From positions 1-64,000 of the forward strand of contig JAEAMQ010000024.1 of NCBI GenBank assembly GCA_016901395.1: DNA of 64,000 nucleotides, given 5' to 3'. A program made the translations under genes and the position numbers. This stretch comes from Prevotella sp. (lineage in GTDB: Bacteria > Bacteroidota > Bacteroidia > Bacteroidales > Bacteroidaceae). The notes below the pieces were generated by a model. It did not search any database and was not told where the DNA came from. It saw only the letters and a program-made list of their open reading frames with translations. Position 1 is the first letter of the stretch. Each line of letters begins with the position of its first letter. Positions 16,168 through 24,542 of the stretch are shown one piece after another.

Positions 16168-16791
16168 ATGAAACGATTATCTATTTTTATGGCAGCTTGC
16201 CTGATGGCTATTGGCCTTCACGCACAAGGCTATTACACCAAATATTACGGCGACAAGAAAATGCAGAAAATTGCCCAAGGATGGCTCAAAAGTGGTCACT
16301 GGCGCAATGGTTTCGGCAAGGCCGACCCGCATGAGACGGTCAATGCCGTGGACTTCTACCTGCAATATCAGAAGAATCCCGACCAGTGGAAAGCGCTGTT
16401 CGAATGGTTGGAGAAGACCGACCTGCTGGCTTTGCCCAAGGGTCGCACCCCCATTCCCGGCACATCGATGGTGGCCAGCGTGGAAGATGACACCAACAGG
16501 GACCTCGACCAGCAACGGTCGGAGAGCCATTACCACCACATCGACTTCCAGTTTGTGGTGAAAGGCAGCGAGCGTTTCGGCATCATCGACCACTATTCCA
16601 GCAAGCCCAACACGCCCTACAAGCCCGATGCCATCCATTATGCCTACGACAAGGCGAAGACCCGCTTCTACGACAGCACGCCCTCGAAGTTCTTCCTGTT
16701 CTTCCCCGGCGACTGGCACATCGCCAAGCTAAAGACCGATCTCCCCGACCAAAACATCCGGGTCATCGTCGTCAAGGTAGACTACCTGTAG
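16168..16791 (+). CDS. Secreted YhcH/YjgK/YiaL-family protein (DUF386)
   Basis: The family has a cupin-like beta fold and is linked to sugar metabolism such as sialic acid use, but its reaction is not firmly known. The start at 16168 gives [20 protein letters not shown], a signal peptide with cleavage near residue 20; an upstream ATG in the same frame overlaps the previous gene and is unlikely. The core [20 protein letters not shown] (about 112-131) matches the family's H-x-D-x-Q region. Most family members are cytoplasmic, so the exported form is notable. It follows the VapE-like gene by 37 bp. Confidence 0.85.
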   Translation: MKRLSIFMAACLMAIGLHAQGYYTKYYGDKKMQKIAQGWLKSGHWRNGFGKADPHETVNAVDFYLQYQKNPDQWKALFEWLEKTDLLALPKGRTPIPGTSMVASVEDDTNRDLDQQRSESHYHHIDFQFVVKGSERFGIIDHYSSKPNTPYKPDAIHYAYDKAKTRFYDSTPSKFFLFFPGDWHIAKLKTDLPDQNIRVIVVKVDYL

Positions 16792-16826
16792 CCCGCCCGC
16801 CTCGCCCGCCCCGGCTTGTCGCCTCC

Positions 16827-16958
16827 CCCGCATCGGCCTCTTGCTCTCCCCGCATCGGCTCCCAGCCCCTCTCACATCGGTCCTCGGGCCCTCTCGCATC
16901 GGCTCCTTGCCCCTCTCGCCCTGGGCTCCCGCCTCTCCTCGTGGCCCTTGCCCTCTCC
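16827..16958. repeat. Tandem array of about six 22-bp units (pyrimidine-rich)
   Basis: CATCGG starts at 16831, 16853, 16875 and 16897, each 22 bp apart, with decayed units in register at 16919 and 16941. A typical unit is TCTCGCATCGGCTCCTTGCC plus two bases. The array fills most of the spacer between the YhcH-like gene and mutS. Confidence 0.9.
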
Positions 16959-17041
16959 CCCGTCCCGCCCGTTCGGTCTGTAAGATGGCGTACCACGCCA
17001 TCCCCCTCCCATTTATCAACCCTCCAAAGAAAGGAAAAACC

Positions 17042-19708
17042 ATGCCCAACAAAAATATCGCAATGACTCCCATGATGAAACAGTTCTTCTCCATGAAGGC
17101 GAAGCACCCGGACGCGCTCTTGCTCTTCCGCTGCGGCGACTTCTATGAGACCTACGGCGACGATGCCGTGGTGGCTGCCGGCATCCTGGGTATCACCCTC
17201 ACCAAGCGCAACAACGGTGGCAACTCGGGTGAGACGGCGATGGCGGGCTTCCCCCATCACGCCTTAGACACCTACCTCCCCAAGCTCATCCGCGCCGGAA
17301 GACGGGTGGCTATCTGCGACCAACTGGAGGATCCGAAGAAAAAGCGGGCCGCCATCAAGGGCAAAAAGGGCCTCACCGAGATGGACAAGATGGTGAAACG
17401 CGGCATCACCGAACTCGTCACGCCGGGCGTAGCCATGAGCGACAACGTGCTCAACTACAAGGAAAACAACTTCCTCGCCGCCGTCCATTTCGGCAAGGCA
17501 GCCTGTGGCGTGAGCTTCCTCGATATCTCCACGGGCGAGTTTCTCACCGGACAGGGAAGCTACGACTACGTGGAAAAGCTCCTCGGCAACTTCTCGCCGA
17601 AGGAGGTGCTCTACGACCGCGACCGCAAACACGACTTCGAACGCTATTTCGGCACGAAGCTCTGCACCTTCGAACTCGACGACTGGGTCTTCACCGAACA
17701 GACCGCCCGCCAGAAACTCCTGAAGCATTTCGGCACCAAAAACCTCAAGGGCTTCGGCGTGGAACACCTCCGCGAGGGCATCATCGCCTCCGGAGCCATC
17801 ATGCAATACCTCGAACTCACCCAGCATACCAGCATCAACCACATCACCTCCCTGCAGCGCATCGAGGAGGATAAGTATGTGAGGATGGATAAGTTTACCA
17901 TCCGTTCGCTGGAGCTCCTGCAGCCGATGAACGAGGACGGAACGTCACTTCTCGGCGTCATCGACCGCACGGTGACCCCCATGGGCGGCCGGTTGCTCAG
18001 ACGATGGGTGGTGTTTCCGCTGAAGGACGTGGGCCGCATCACCGACCGGCAGGACATCGTGGAATACTTTTTCAAGCATCCCGACTTCCGCATGGCTATC
18101 GACGAGCAGCTCCATCGCATCGGCGACTTAGAGCGCATCATATCCAAGGTGGCCGTGGGCAGGGTGTCGCCGCGCGAGGTGGTGCAGCTCAAGAATGCGC
18201 TGATGGCTATCCAGCCCATCCGCTCGGCATGTCTCTCGGCCAAGAACGAGAGCCTGCGCCGACTGGGCGAACAGATGAATCTCTGTGAGAGTCTGCGCGA
18301 ACGCATCGCCCACGAGATACAGCCCGATCCACCGTTGCTGGCCAACAAGGGCAACATCATTGCCGAAGGCTACAACGCCGACCTCGACGAGCTGAGGCGG
18401 ATATCACGCGGCGGCAAAGACTATCTGCTGGAAATACAGCAGCGCGAGACCGAGCAGACGGGCATTTCATCGCTCAAAGTGGGCTACAACAACGTCTTCG
18501 GCTACTACTTGGAGGTGCGCAACACCTTCAAGGACCGCGTGCCCGAGACCTGGATTCGCAAGCAGACGCTGGCCCAGGCCGAGCGATACATCACGCCCGA
18601 ACTCAAGGAATACGAGGAGAAAATACTCGGGGCCGACGAGAAAATACTGGAGTTGGAGATGCGTCTGTTCTCCGAACTCATCCTCGCCATGCAGGAATTC
18701 ATCCCCCAGATACAGATCAATGCCAATGTATTGGCCCATATCGACTGCCTGCTGTCATTTGCCAAGGCCTCCGAAGACAACGTCTACGTGCGTCCGGTGG
18801 TCGACGACAGCGATGTGCTCGACATCCATCAGGGACGCCATGCGGTCATCGAGACCCAGATGCCGCTGGGCGAACGCTATGTGCCCAACGACGTTTATCT
18901 CGACACCGAGCGCCAGCAAGTGATGATGATCACCGGTCCCAATATGGCCGGTAAATCCGCTCTGCTGCGCCAAACGGCCCTCATCGTGCTGCTGGCCCAG
19001 ATAGGTTGCTTCGTGCCCGCAGAGAGCGCGAGAATCGGTTTGGTGGACAAGATCTTCACTCGTGTGGGTGCCAGCGACAACATTTCGGCCGGCGAGTCCA
19101 CGTTTATGGTCGAGATGACCGAGGCTTCGGATATCCTCAATAATGTCTCGCCTCACTCCTTAGTGCTCTTCGACGAACTCGGCCGTGGCACATCGACCTA
19201 CGACGGCATCTCCATTGCGTGGGCCATCGTGGAGTATCTGCACGAGCAACCGCGTGCCTCGGCGCGCACCTTGTTTGCCACCCACTACCACGAGCTCAAC
19301 GAGATGGAGAAGCATTTCCCGCGCATCAAGAACTTCAACGTGAGCGTGAAGGAGGTCGACGGCAAGGTCATCTTCCTCCGCAAGCTCATGCCGGGCGGTT
19401 CGGAGCACTCCTTCGGTATCCATGTGGCCGAGATTGCGGGCATGCCTCGCTCCATCGTGAAGCGCGCGGGGGCCATCCTCAAGCAGTTGGAGGCCGACAA
19501 TGCCGAGGTGGGCAGCGTGGGCAAACCGTCGGTGGAGCGACTTGCCGACAGCCGCGACGGCATGCAGCTGAGCATCTTCCAGCTCGACGACCCGGTGCTC
19601 TCACAGGTGCGCGACGAGATTCTCGGCCTCGACATCAATAATCTTACGCCCGTCGAAGCACTCAACAAGCTCAATGACATCAAGAAGATTGTGACGGGGA
19701 AGAGCTGA
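17042..19708 (+). CDS. mutS: DNA mismatch repair protein MutS
   Basis: MutS finds mismatches and starts methyl-independent or MutL-dependent repair. The chosen start gives [16 protein letters not shown]; a longer frame to 16841 would translate the 22-bp array and is rejected. The 888-residue protein has the mismatch-reading motif CGDFYETYG (about 31-39, with the Phe-x-Glu pair), Walker [14 protein letters not shown] near 631, Walker [16 protein letters not shown] near 708, and the THYHEL motif near 747. The C terminus after about 800 is complete. A terminator follows at 19753. Confidence 0.97.
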   Translation: MPNKNIAMTPMMKQFFSMKAKHPDALLLFRCGDFYETYGDDAVVAAGILGITLTKRNNGGNSGETAMAGFPHHALDTYLPKLIRAGRRVAICDQLEDPKKKRAAIKGKKGLTEMDKMVKRGITELVTPGVAMSDNVLNYKENNFLAAVHFGKAACGVSFLDISTGEFLTGQGSYDYVEKLLGNFSPKEVLYDRDRKHDFERYFGTKLCTFELDDWVFTEQTARQKLLKHFGTKNLKGFGVEHLREGIIASGAIMQYLELTQHTSINHITSLQRIEEDKYVRMDKFTIRSLELLQPMNEDGTSLLGVIDRTVTPMGGRLLRRWVVFPLKDVGRITDRQDIVEYFFKHPDFRMAIDEQLHRIGDLERIISKVAVGRVSPREVVQLKNALMAIQPIRSACLSAKNESLRRLGEQMNLCESLRERIAHEIQPDPPLLANKGNIIAEGYNADLDELRRISRGGKDYLLEIQQRETEQTGISSLKVGYNNVFGYYLEVRNTFKDRVPETWIRKQTLAQAERYITPELKEYEEKILGADEKILELEMRLFSELILAMQEFIPQIQINANVLAHIDCLLSFAKASEDNVYVRPVVDDSDVLDIHQGRHAVIETQMPLGERYVPNDVYLDTERQQVMMITGPNMAGKSALLRQTALIVLLAQIGCFVPAESARIGLVDKIFTRVGASDNISAGESTFMVEMTEASDILNNVSPHSLVLFDELGRGTSTYDGISIAWAIVEYLHEQPRASARTLFATHYHELNEMEKHFPRIKNFNVSVKEVDGKVIFLRKLMPGGSEHSFGIHVAEIAGMPRSIVKRAGAILKQLEADNAEVGSVGKPSVERLADSRDGMQLSIFQLDDPVLSQVRDEILGLDINNLTPVEALNKLNDIKKIVTGKS

Positions 19709-19752
19709 GATTTTGCCGCATTAAATCCCTTTCAAGGGAAGGTTTTCATGTC

Positions 19753-19790
19753 AAGGGAGAGCCCGAAAGGTCTCTCCCTTGGCATTTTTT
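19753..19790 (+). terminator. Rho-independent terminator after mutS
   Basis: AAGGGAGAGCC and GGTCTCTCCCTT pair around a CGAAA loop, followed by GGCATTTTTT. Confidence 0.9.
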
Positions 19791-19828
19791 GATGCGACAT
19801 GAGATGAAACGAGTAGCTGATGGCAGTG

Positions 19829-20061
19829 TAGGGACATGCCCCGTGCATGTCCGCACCGCCGGAGGGCGACGTAAAATTTCCCTTTCAGCGCATAGCGATG
19901 AAAGGTTATCTCTGTCGCCTCCCATCATTATTACAAGCCCAATAGCGCAGTCTCTGTGTGCTCTGTGGACTCTGCGTGAGAAAAAAACGACCTCCCAAAC
20001 AGCAAGAATCATACCTTGGCCTCCCATTCGGCGGTGCGGACATGCACGGGGCATGTCCCTA
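19829..20061. mobile_element. 233-bp element with perfect 32-bp terminal inverted repeats (MITE-like)
   Basis: Bases 19829-19860 and 20030-20061 are exact reverse complements over 32 bp. Each arm is itself a hairpin: GGACATGC and GCATGTCC flank a 5-base loop. The 169-bp interior has no gene and includes CTCTGTGTGCTCTGTGGACT. No clear target-site duplication was seen. A related but decayed arm-like sequence, GGGATATGCCCGCTCATGTC, occurs at 63813-63832. Classing it as a MITE is inference. Confidence 0.6.
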
Positions 20062-20083
20062 CTGAGCTATCGTTTAGCCAGCA

Positions 20084-20126
20084 TTCTCCTCCCCTCCCTA
20101 CGGGGGAAAGATTGGGGGAGAGGCTT
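20084..20126. repeat. G/C-rich palindromic dispersed repeat (copy g)
   Basis: TCCTCCCCTCCCTACGGGGG followed by AAAGATTGGGGGAGAGGCTT; same family as 4140-4174, inverted orientation. Confidence 0.8.
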
Positions 20127-20246
20127 CTTTGCTGTTGAATTCTTTCCGAAAAATCCGGCGATTATTTTCTGATGAAATAGAAAGCGATACCTATCCATTG
20201 TCCCTCAAAATGGAGGTGAAAAGGTGGGAAAAACGTGATGGTAGAG

Positions 20247-20329
20247 CGAAAAGGCCGTTTTCGTCTTGCGAAAACATAGAGATGGCAGTGCCATTCGATA
20301 GTTATCGCAGAAGGAAAACGGCCTTTTCG
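20247..20329. repeat. Nested inverted repeat, 16-bp outer stem
   Basis: CGAAAAGGCCGTTTTC (20247-20262) and GAAAACGGCCTTTTCG (20314-20329) are perfect complements. The 51-base loop holds a second palindrome, ATGGCAGTGCCAT. It lies downstream of the minus-strand barrel gene (stop at 20565) and may be a complex terminator or a small insertion. The rest of 20330-20564 shows nothing gene-like. Confidence 0.7.
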
Positions 20330-20564
20330 AGGCACGATAAGATAGTAATCCTGATGCCTAAAAATGTCAATATTTCACAAGTTACTGATTATCAGACAAA
20401 TGAAACAGGCTTGTTTTTGGCGTATTTCCGACCAACATTCTTTTGTTTTCAAATACGCGAATTCTACGAAAGGTTTTGTCAAATCCTTTCATCCCGAGTT
20501 GACGTTTGCGAGTGTACGACTTATCTGATATTTCAATGCTGTCGGATGTGACAATGCGAACAGG

Positions 20565-23171
20565 CTATTTCCCGGCTCGTTTCGACTCGGTGTCGCGGTT
20601 GTCGTGGTACACCTGCTGCACCTTTCGGCCGCCGAAGCTCCACGTGGCACGCAGGGAGGCGGAGCTGGCATGATTGTCAAACCGGTTGGAAACGGTGAAA
20701 CCATTGTAGCGTGCCTCTGTGCGGGTCTTGATCCAACCGAAAGGATCGCCCACGTCTAAGCGCAGTTTGAGGCGGTCGCGCAGACAACTGCAGCGCAGGG
20801 AGAGGTTCAGACGGTCCTGCGCAAGGTAGCGCGTCATCGAAAAGTAGGAGGTGAAGACATGGCCATAGTTTACTTCGGCCACAGTGGTGCGCTTCTTGTT
20901 GAGCATGAACGACAGCGTGGCGCCCATCCGTTTGCCCCATCCATATATGGACCGGAAGTTGGAGTTGGGGGCGGACTTGGCATCATGGTAATAGACTTCG
21001 GCCTCGGCATTGACATTCATCCAGGGCAAAACGTTGCGGTTGAAGGTGGCATAGAGTCCGCTCTTGTCGTGGCTCACACCGTTCACAGGACTGCCCACCT
21101 GCGTGCCATCGGCCTTAAACTCCACGTTCCAACCCACTTCATCAGTGCCGTGGTCATTGTAGAGCACGAGATACAGCCCCTTGCCGTTGTTGTAGTTCAC
21201 CTCCGAATTGCGGGTGTAGGCGGCGGTGAGATAAGGGTTTCCGGTAACATAGTTGGTCACGGTGGTATAAGCCCGGAAAGGGTTCAGGTCGCCGAAGTTG
21301 GGACGGTCGATGCCGTAGGCCACGGCAAAGCCCACGGAATGCCCCTCCCTGGGCTGCCAATGGAGATGGAGAGTGGGGAAAAACCGGCCGTAATGGTTGT
21401 GGTCTATCTGCCCAATGGTGACCTGATGGCCGCGCGTCCAGGTGTATTCGTATCGCAGTCCGGCCTGTGCCTGCAGGTGCGTGGCGATGCCGCGGCGGGC
21501 CGACACGTAGGCGGCGAGGCCCTGCTCACGATAGTTGAACGTGTTGCTCTCGTTGGTGTTGCGCGTCCAGATGGCTGCGGGGTCATCGGGCGAGAAGCCT
21601 GCCGTGAGGTTGTCGATGTCAATGCCGGTGTTGTTGGTGATGATGGTGGCCGCGGCTCCCGTCTCCACATAGAGCGGCTTGAAGGGCAGCACGAAGTCGA
21701 GTTTCAGCGCATGGATCTGATAGCGCGCATGGCTCGCCGAGCGCAGCGACACCGACTGGCCGTTGGTCTCTGATGTATTGACGTTGTGCAGCGGTGTGTT
21801 TCCATTGAAATAGTTGTAGTTCAGGCTCATCGTCTTGCCCAGAGAGTCGATGCGGTAGTCGGCATAGAGTGTGGTGCTGAGGCTGCTGTTCCACACGGGC
21901 ACCTGCCTCGACGTGCTGCGGGTGGTGTCCTGCTCGATGGTGATATCCGTCTGATGGGTGCTTAGTCGGTCCATGTGGAGACTACCCATCGCGCCGATTT
22001 CCAGCCTGTCGGTGGCCTTATATTTCATGATAATGCTCGCATCGGTTCTGGGCCAATATATCTTATTCGACCGGTCTGAGGTGCGCTGATGGCCGTCGTC
22101 GAACGTGTAGACACTGTATTGCCTGTTGATCACATGGTCGAAATCGGCGCCGATGCTGGTCGACATCTCCCATTTGCGCGACACATAGTTGAGGGTTGCC
22201 GCGGGCCTGACGTTTCCCCGATACTGCCGTTGCACCGCCGTGGTGAGACTTCCGCTCCATCCTTGGGTCTGGTCGCGGCGCATCACGATGTTCACGTAGC
22301 CCCCATTGGCCTCGGCCTTATACTTGGCGGGCGGGATGGTGATGACCTCGATGCGCTCTATATCCTCGGCCTTCAGGCTGCGAAGCTTGGCTTTCACGGC
22401 CTCGTCGCCCAGTTCGAGGATGTGTCCGTCGAGCATGAAGTGGGTGGCGCTCTTGCCCACGATAGAGACGCTCTCGTCGCTTACGTTGAGCATCGGCACG
22501 CGCGCCATCACCTCGATGCCGTTCATGCCTGCGGCGTAGGGGTCGTTGGCCACGAGGTATTGCAGCCGGTCCACGTCGTTGCGGATGAGTTTACGCACGG
22601 CCTTCACCTCGGTTTCGGCGAGCGTGTGGGTGTCGGGAGAGAGTCGGACCAGTCCGACTTGTCCGACGGATTTGAGCAAAAACTGGGTCTGATAACCCAC
22701 AAAAGATACCCTCATCAGCACCTTCTGGCGGCGGTTGCAGGGAATGACGAAATCGCCTCCGTCGTTGCTCACGCCTCCGTTGATGAAGCTGGAGTCCGAA
22801 GGATTGAGCAGAGCGACGTTGGCGTAGGCTATGGGCCGCTGATCGGGACCTATCACGCGGCCTATCATGCGGGCCGGAGCCTTCTGCGTACACTCTACGA
22901 AAAGGAGGCTGTCACCAATGGCAATCTGCATGGGATAGAACCCTACGGCCTCGCGCACCGCCTCGGGAATGGGGCGGTTGCGGATGGCGGCGGTGACGGT
23001 GAAGTCCTCCAACTCGTCGTAGATAAAGTTGATGGTGTAGCGGTCGGAGGCGTTGTCGAGATCGGACAGCACCTTCGGGAGAGGCACGCCACGGTAGTTG
23101 CGTGTCACCCTTTGGGCCTGGACGGAGAGCGGCAGCAGGGCCAGCACGATGATGGTGAGTAGTGTTCTCAT
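20565..23171 (-). CDS. STN-domain TonB-dependent-receptor-like outer-membrane beta-barrel protein
   Basis: The 868-residue protein has a signal peptide ending VQAQ (about residue 20). A secretin/TonB short N-terminal (STN) domain follows (YRGVPLPKVLSDLDNAS... to about 95), then a carboxypeptidase-regulatory-like domain (ARMIGRVIGPDQRPIAYANV, about 100-180). A plug-like region with VERIEVITIPPAKYKAEA-type text lies near 240, and the remainder is a long barrel. The STN domain normally contacts a FecR-type anti-sigma factor, and exactly such a gene lies 8 bp upstream. A 9-bp repeat (TCGGACNAG) is embedded in frame at 22644-22670, encoding VGQVGLVRL near residue 170. Ligand unknown. Confidence 0.9.
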   Translation of the reverse strand: MRTLLTIIVLALLPLSVQAQRVTRNYRGVPLPKVLSDLDNASDRYTINFIYDELEDFTVTAAIRNRPIPEAVREAVGFYPMQIAIGDSLLFVECTQKAPARMIGRVIGPDQRPIAYANVALLNPSDSSFINGGVSNDGGDFVIPCNRRQKVLMRVSFVGYQTQFLLKSVGQVGLVRLSPDTHTLAETEVKAVRKLIRNDVDRLQYLVANDPYAAGMNGIEVMARVPMLNVSDESVSIVGKSATHFMLDGHILELGDEAVKAKLRSLKAEDIERIEVITIPPAKYKAEANGGYVNIVMRRDQTQGWSGSLTTAVQRQYRGNVRPAATLNYVSRKWEMSTSIGADFDHVINRQYSVYTFDDGHQRTSDRSNKIYWPRTDASIIMKYKATDRLEIGAMGSLHMDRLSTHQTDITIEQDTTRSTSRQVPVWNSSLSTTLYADYRIDSLGKTMSLNYNYFNGNTPLHNVNTSETNGQSVSLRSASHARYQIHALKLDFVLPFKPLYVETGAAATIITNNTGIDIDNLTAGFSPDDPAAIWTRNTNESNTFNYREQGLAAYVSARRGIATHLQAQAGLRYEYTWTRGHQVTIGQIDHNHYGRFFPTLHLHWQPREGHSVGFAVAYGIDRPNFGDLNPFRAYTTVTNYVTGNPYLTAAYTRNSEVNYNNGKGLYLVLYNDHGTDEVGWNVEFKADGTQVGSPVNGVSHDKSGLYATFNRNVLPWMNVNAEAEVYYHDAKSAPNSNFRSIYGWGKRMGATLSFMLNKKRTTVAEVNYGHVFTSYFSMTRYLAQDRLNLSLRCSCLRDRLKLRLDVGDPFGWIKTRTEARYNGFTVSNRFDNHASSASLRATWSFGGRKVQQVYHDNRDTESKRAGK
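22644..22670. repeat. TCGGACNAG 9-bp repeat inside the barrel gene
   Basis: Three adjacent 9-bp units, TCGGACCAG, TCCGACTTG and TCCGACGGA, in frame within the coding sequence. The same unit forms intergenic arrays at 35022, 42757 and 52790. Confidence 0.8.
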
Positions 23172-23179
23172 GGGCAGGA

Positions 23180-23836
23180 TTATTGTATGGTGATGGTGCT
23201 GTCGGCAAATGTCAGCTCCACATGGTCGAATGTGTTGAGCGTCTCCACCGCCTGTTCCACGCTCTGACTACGCTCCCAGAGGAAGCGGAGGCGCAGACGG
23301 GCAGCCTCATCGTTGTGACAGGCCACACGGACATGATAGTATTCGCCCATGTCGTGCACGATGTCGAGCAGCGAGGTATTGTCATATTGGTGAGGAGAAG
23401 ACTCTCCCCGACCCTCCCCGGCGGGGAGGGAGTCTTGGGCGGCGGGCTTCAGGGTGTCACTGTGGAGGGTGGTTGTGGTGACGGTCTGCGGGGCGGGGGC
23501 AGGCGAGGAATGGCGCGTTGTACGCACGATGTGTATCGCGGCCAGCGCGATGCCCGACACCAGGAGGATGCCCGCGACGGCGGCGGCCATACGATAGCGG
23601 CGGCGGGGTGCGGTGGCGGAGTGGTGGGCGATGTGATCCCACTGCCTGTCGAGCTCCTCGTCAGGTAGTTTATCGGACGTTTGCTGGTATTCATGGGCTG
23701 ATGAGGTGTGGCTCATGAGCTCATAGGTGGCGCGCAGTTCGTCGTCTTGAAGCAGGCGCTGGAGTTCGTCATCGGTATAGTTCTCAGGGTGGTCGAGGGC
23801 ATCGAGCAACCGCATGAGGTTGTCATTATTTTCCAT
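23180..23836 (-). CDS. FecR-like anti-sigma factor with STN/DUF4974-type periplasmic domain
   Basis: The 218-residue protein has a cytoplasmic acidic part (about 1-80), one membrane helix MAAAVAGILLVSGIALAA (about 83-100), a Thr/Pro-rich linker, and a C-terminal domain NTSLLDIVHDMGEYYHVRV...FADSTITIQ (about 153-218) resembling the DUF4974/STN fold at the end of FecR proteins. The central FecR domain of classical members is missing, so it is a minimal version. The start at MENNDNLMRLLDAL is chosen because it overlaps the sigma gene by 11 bp. The linker includes SLPAGEGRGESSP (about 136-148), encoded by a dispersed palindromic repeat. Confidence 0.85.
   Translation of the reverse strand: MENNDNLMRLLDALDHPENYTDDELQRLLQDDELRATYELMSHTSSAHEYQQTSDKLPDEELDRQWDHIAHHSATAPRRRYRMAAAVAGILLVSGIALAAIHIVRTTRHSSPAPAPQTVTTTTLHSDTLKPAAQDSLPAGEGRGESSPHQYDNTSLLDIVHDMGEYYHVRVACHNDEAARLRLRFLWERSQSVEQAVETLNTFDHVELTFADSTITIQ
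23392..23435. repeat. G/C-rich palindromic dispersed repeat inside the anti-sigma gene (copy h)
   Basis: GACTCTCCCCGACCCTCCCC followed by GGCGGGGAGGGAGTC lies in frame and encodes LPAGEGRGESS on the minus strand. Confidence 0.85.
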
Positions 23837-24347
23837 AGACGTGGGGATTGAAGTGTTCTTGAAGTTTTCGGGTGGCTTGGGCCAGATGCTTATACACCGC
23901 GGCCTCACTGATATGCAGATGCTTGGCGATGTCGCGGCAAGAGAGACGGTCGTCTGTGCGCAGCCGGAAGACGGTGCGCGTCTGGGGCGTGAGCACGGTG
24001 TCGACGAGGTGATTCAGCCGTTCGTAACGGGCCTCGGTGGTCTCGGCGGGCACTAATGTGGGCTGGGGCTCGGTGGTGAGGAGTCGGCGGAACCGATCCC
24101 TCACGGCCCGATGGCTGATGATATCGAGGCAATGATTGCGAGCAGAAACCATCAGCCAAGCCCCGAATTTGGGGTCGTCAGCGTCTGAAAGTCCCACGGG
24201 CAAGGCAGCCCGCCCGTCCAGCAGCCGTGCGAAGATGTCGCTGGCAGCATCCTTTGCCTCCGCTTCGTCGTGGAGAAGGGACAGTGCCAGACGGTACATC
24301 CGACCGTAATGGGTGCGAAACAGGCTTTCTATGAGGTCATGATTCAT
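23826..24347 (-). CDS. ECF-type RNA polymerase sigma-70 factor
   Basis: The 173-residue protein has ECF domain order: sigma region 2 (LIESLFRTHYGRMYRLALSLL, then EAKDAASDIFARLL, about 4-45) and region 4 helix-turn-helix (LSCRDIAKHLHISEAAVYKHLAQATRKLQ, in the last 45 residues, where the YKHL segment is the recognition helix). The start MNHDLIES is chosen over an upstream ATG for fit to the family. It heads a sigma / anti-sigma / STN-barrel operon, so it probably activates genes when the outer-membrane partner binds its ligand. Confidence 0.93.
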   Translation of the reverse strand: MNHDLIESLFRTHYGRMYRLALSLLHDEAEAKDAASDIFARLLDGRAALPVGLSDADDPKFGAWLMVSARNHCLDIISHRAVRDRFRRLLTTEPQPTLVPAETTEARYERLNHLVDTVLTPQTRTVFRLRTDDRLSCRDIAKHLHISEAAVYKHLAQATRKLQEHFNPHVYGK

Positions 24348-24417
24348 GAGTAGGGTTTTGGGCTTTTTACTCTTATAACGGTTTGATGACGCCAAACTCA
24401 ACCCCCGAGGAGATATT

Positions 24418-24436
24418 TTTCAAAAAAAGTTTGAAA
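24418..24436. promoter_or_regulatory. Inverted repeat upstream of the ECF sigma gene
   Basis: TTTCAAA and TTTGAAA are separated by AAAAG, 71 bp before the sigma start codon. It could be an operator or part of the sigma factor's own promoter; no function can be assigned. Confidence 0.4.
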
Positions 24437-24489
24437 CCTACTCCCGAAGGCATCAGATGGGAATGAATATGGAAAAGTGGCATGGAAAG

Positions 24490-24538
24490 GAAAAGAGGAA
24501 GGCCGCAAAATGCTATTTTCAGCGCTTCTGCGGCCTTC
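24490..24538 (-). terminator. Terminator after the pectate lyase gene
   Basis: GAAGGCCGCA and TGCGGCCTTC form a perfect 10-bp stem with a 21-base loop. On the minus strand it is followed by a CTCTTTTCC run. It starts a few bases after the stop at 24543. Confidence 0.75.
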
Positions 24539-24542
24539 AAGT

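Noticed and set aside
16841..17041. Longer mutS N terminus
   Set aside because: The extra 67 codons translate the 22-bp repeat array; homologues begin near [14 protein letters not shown].
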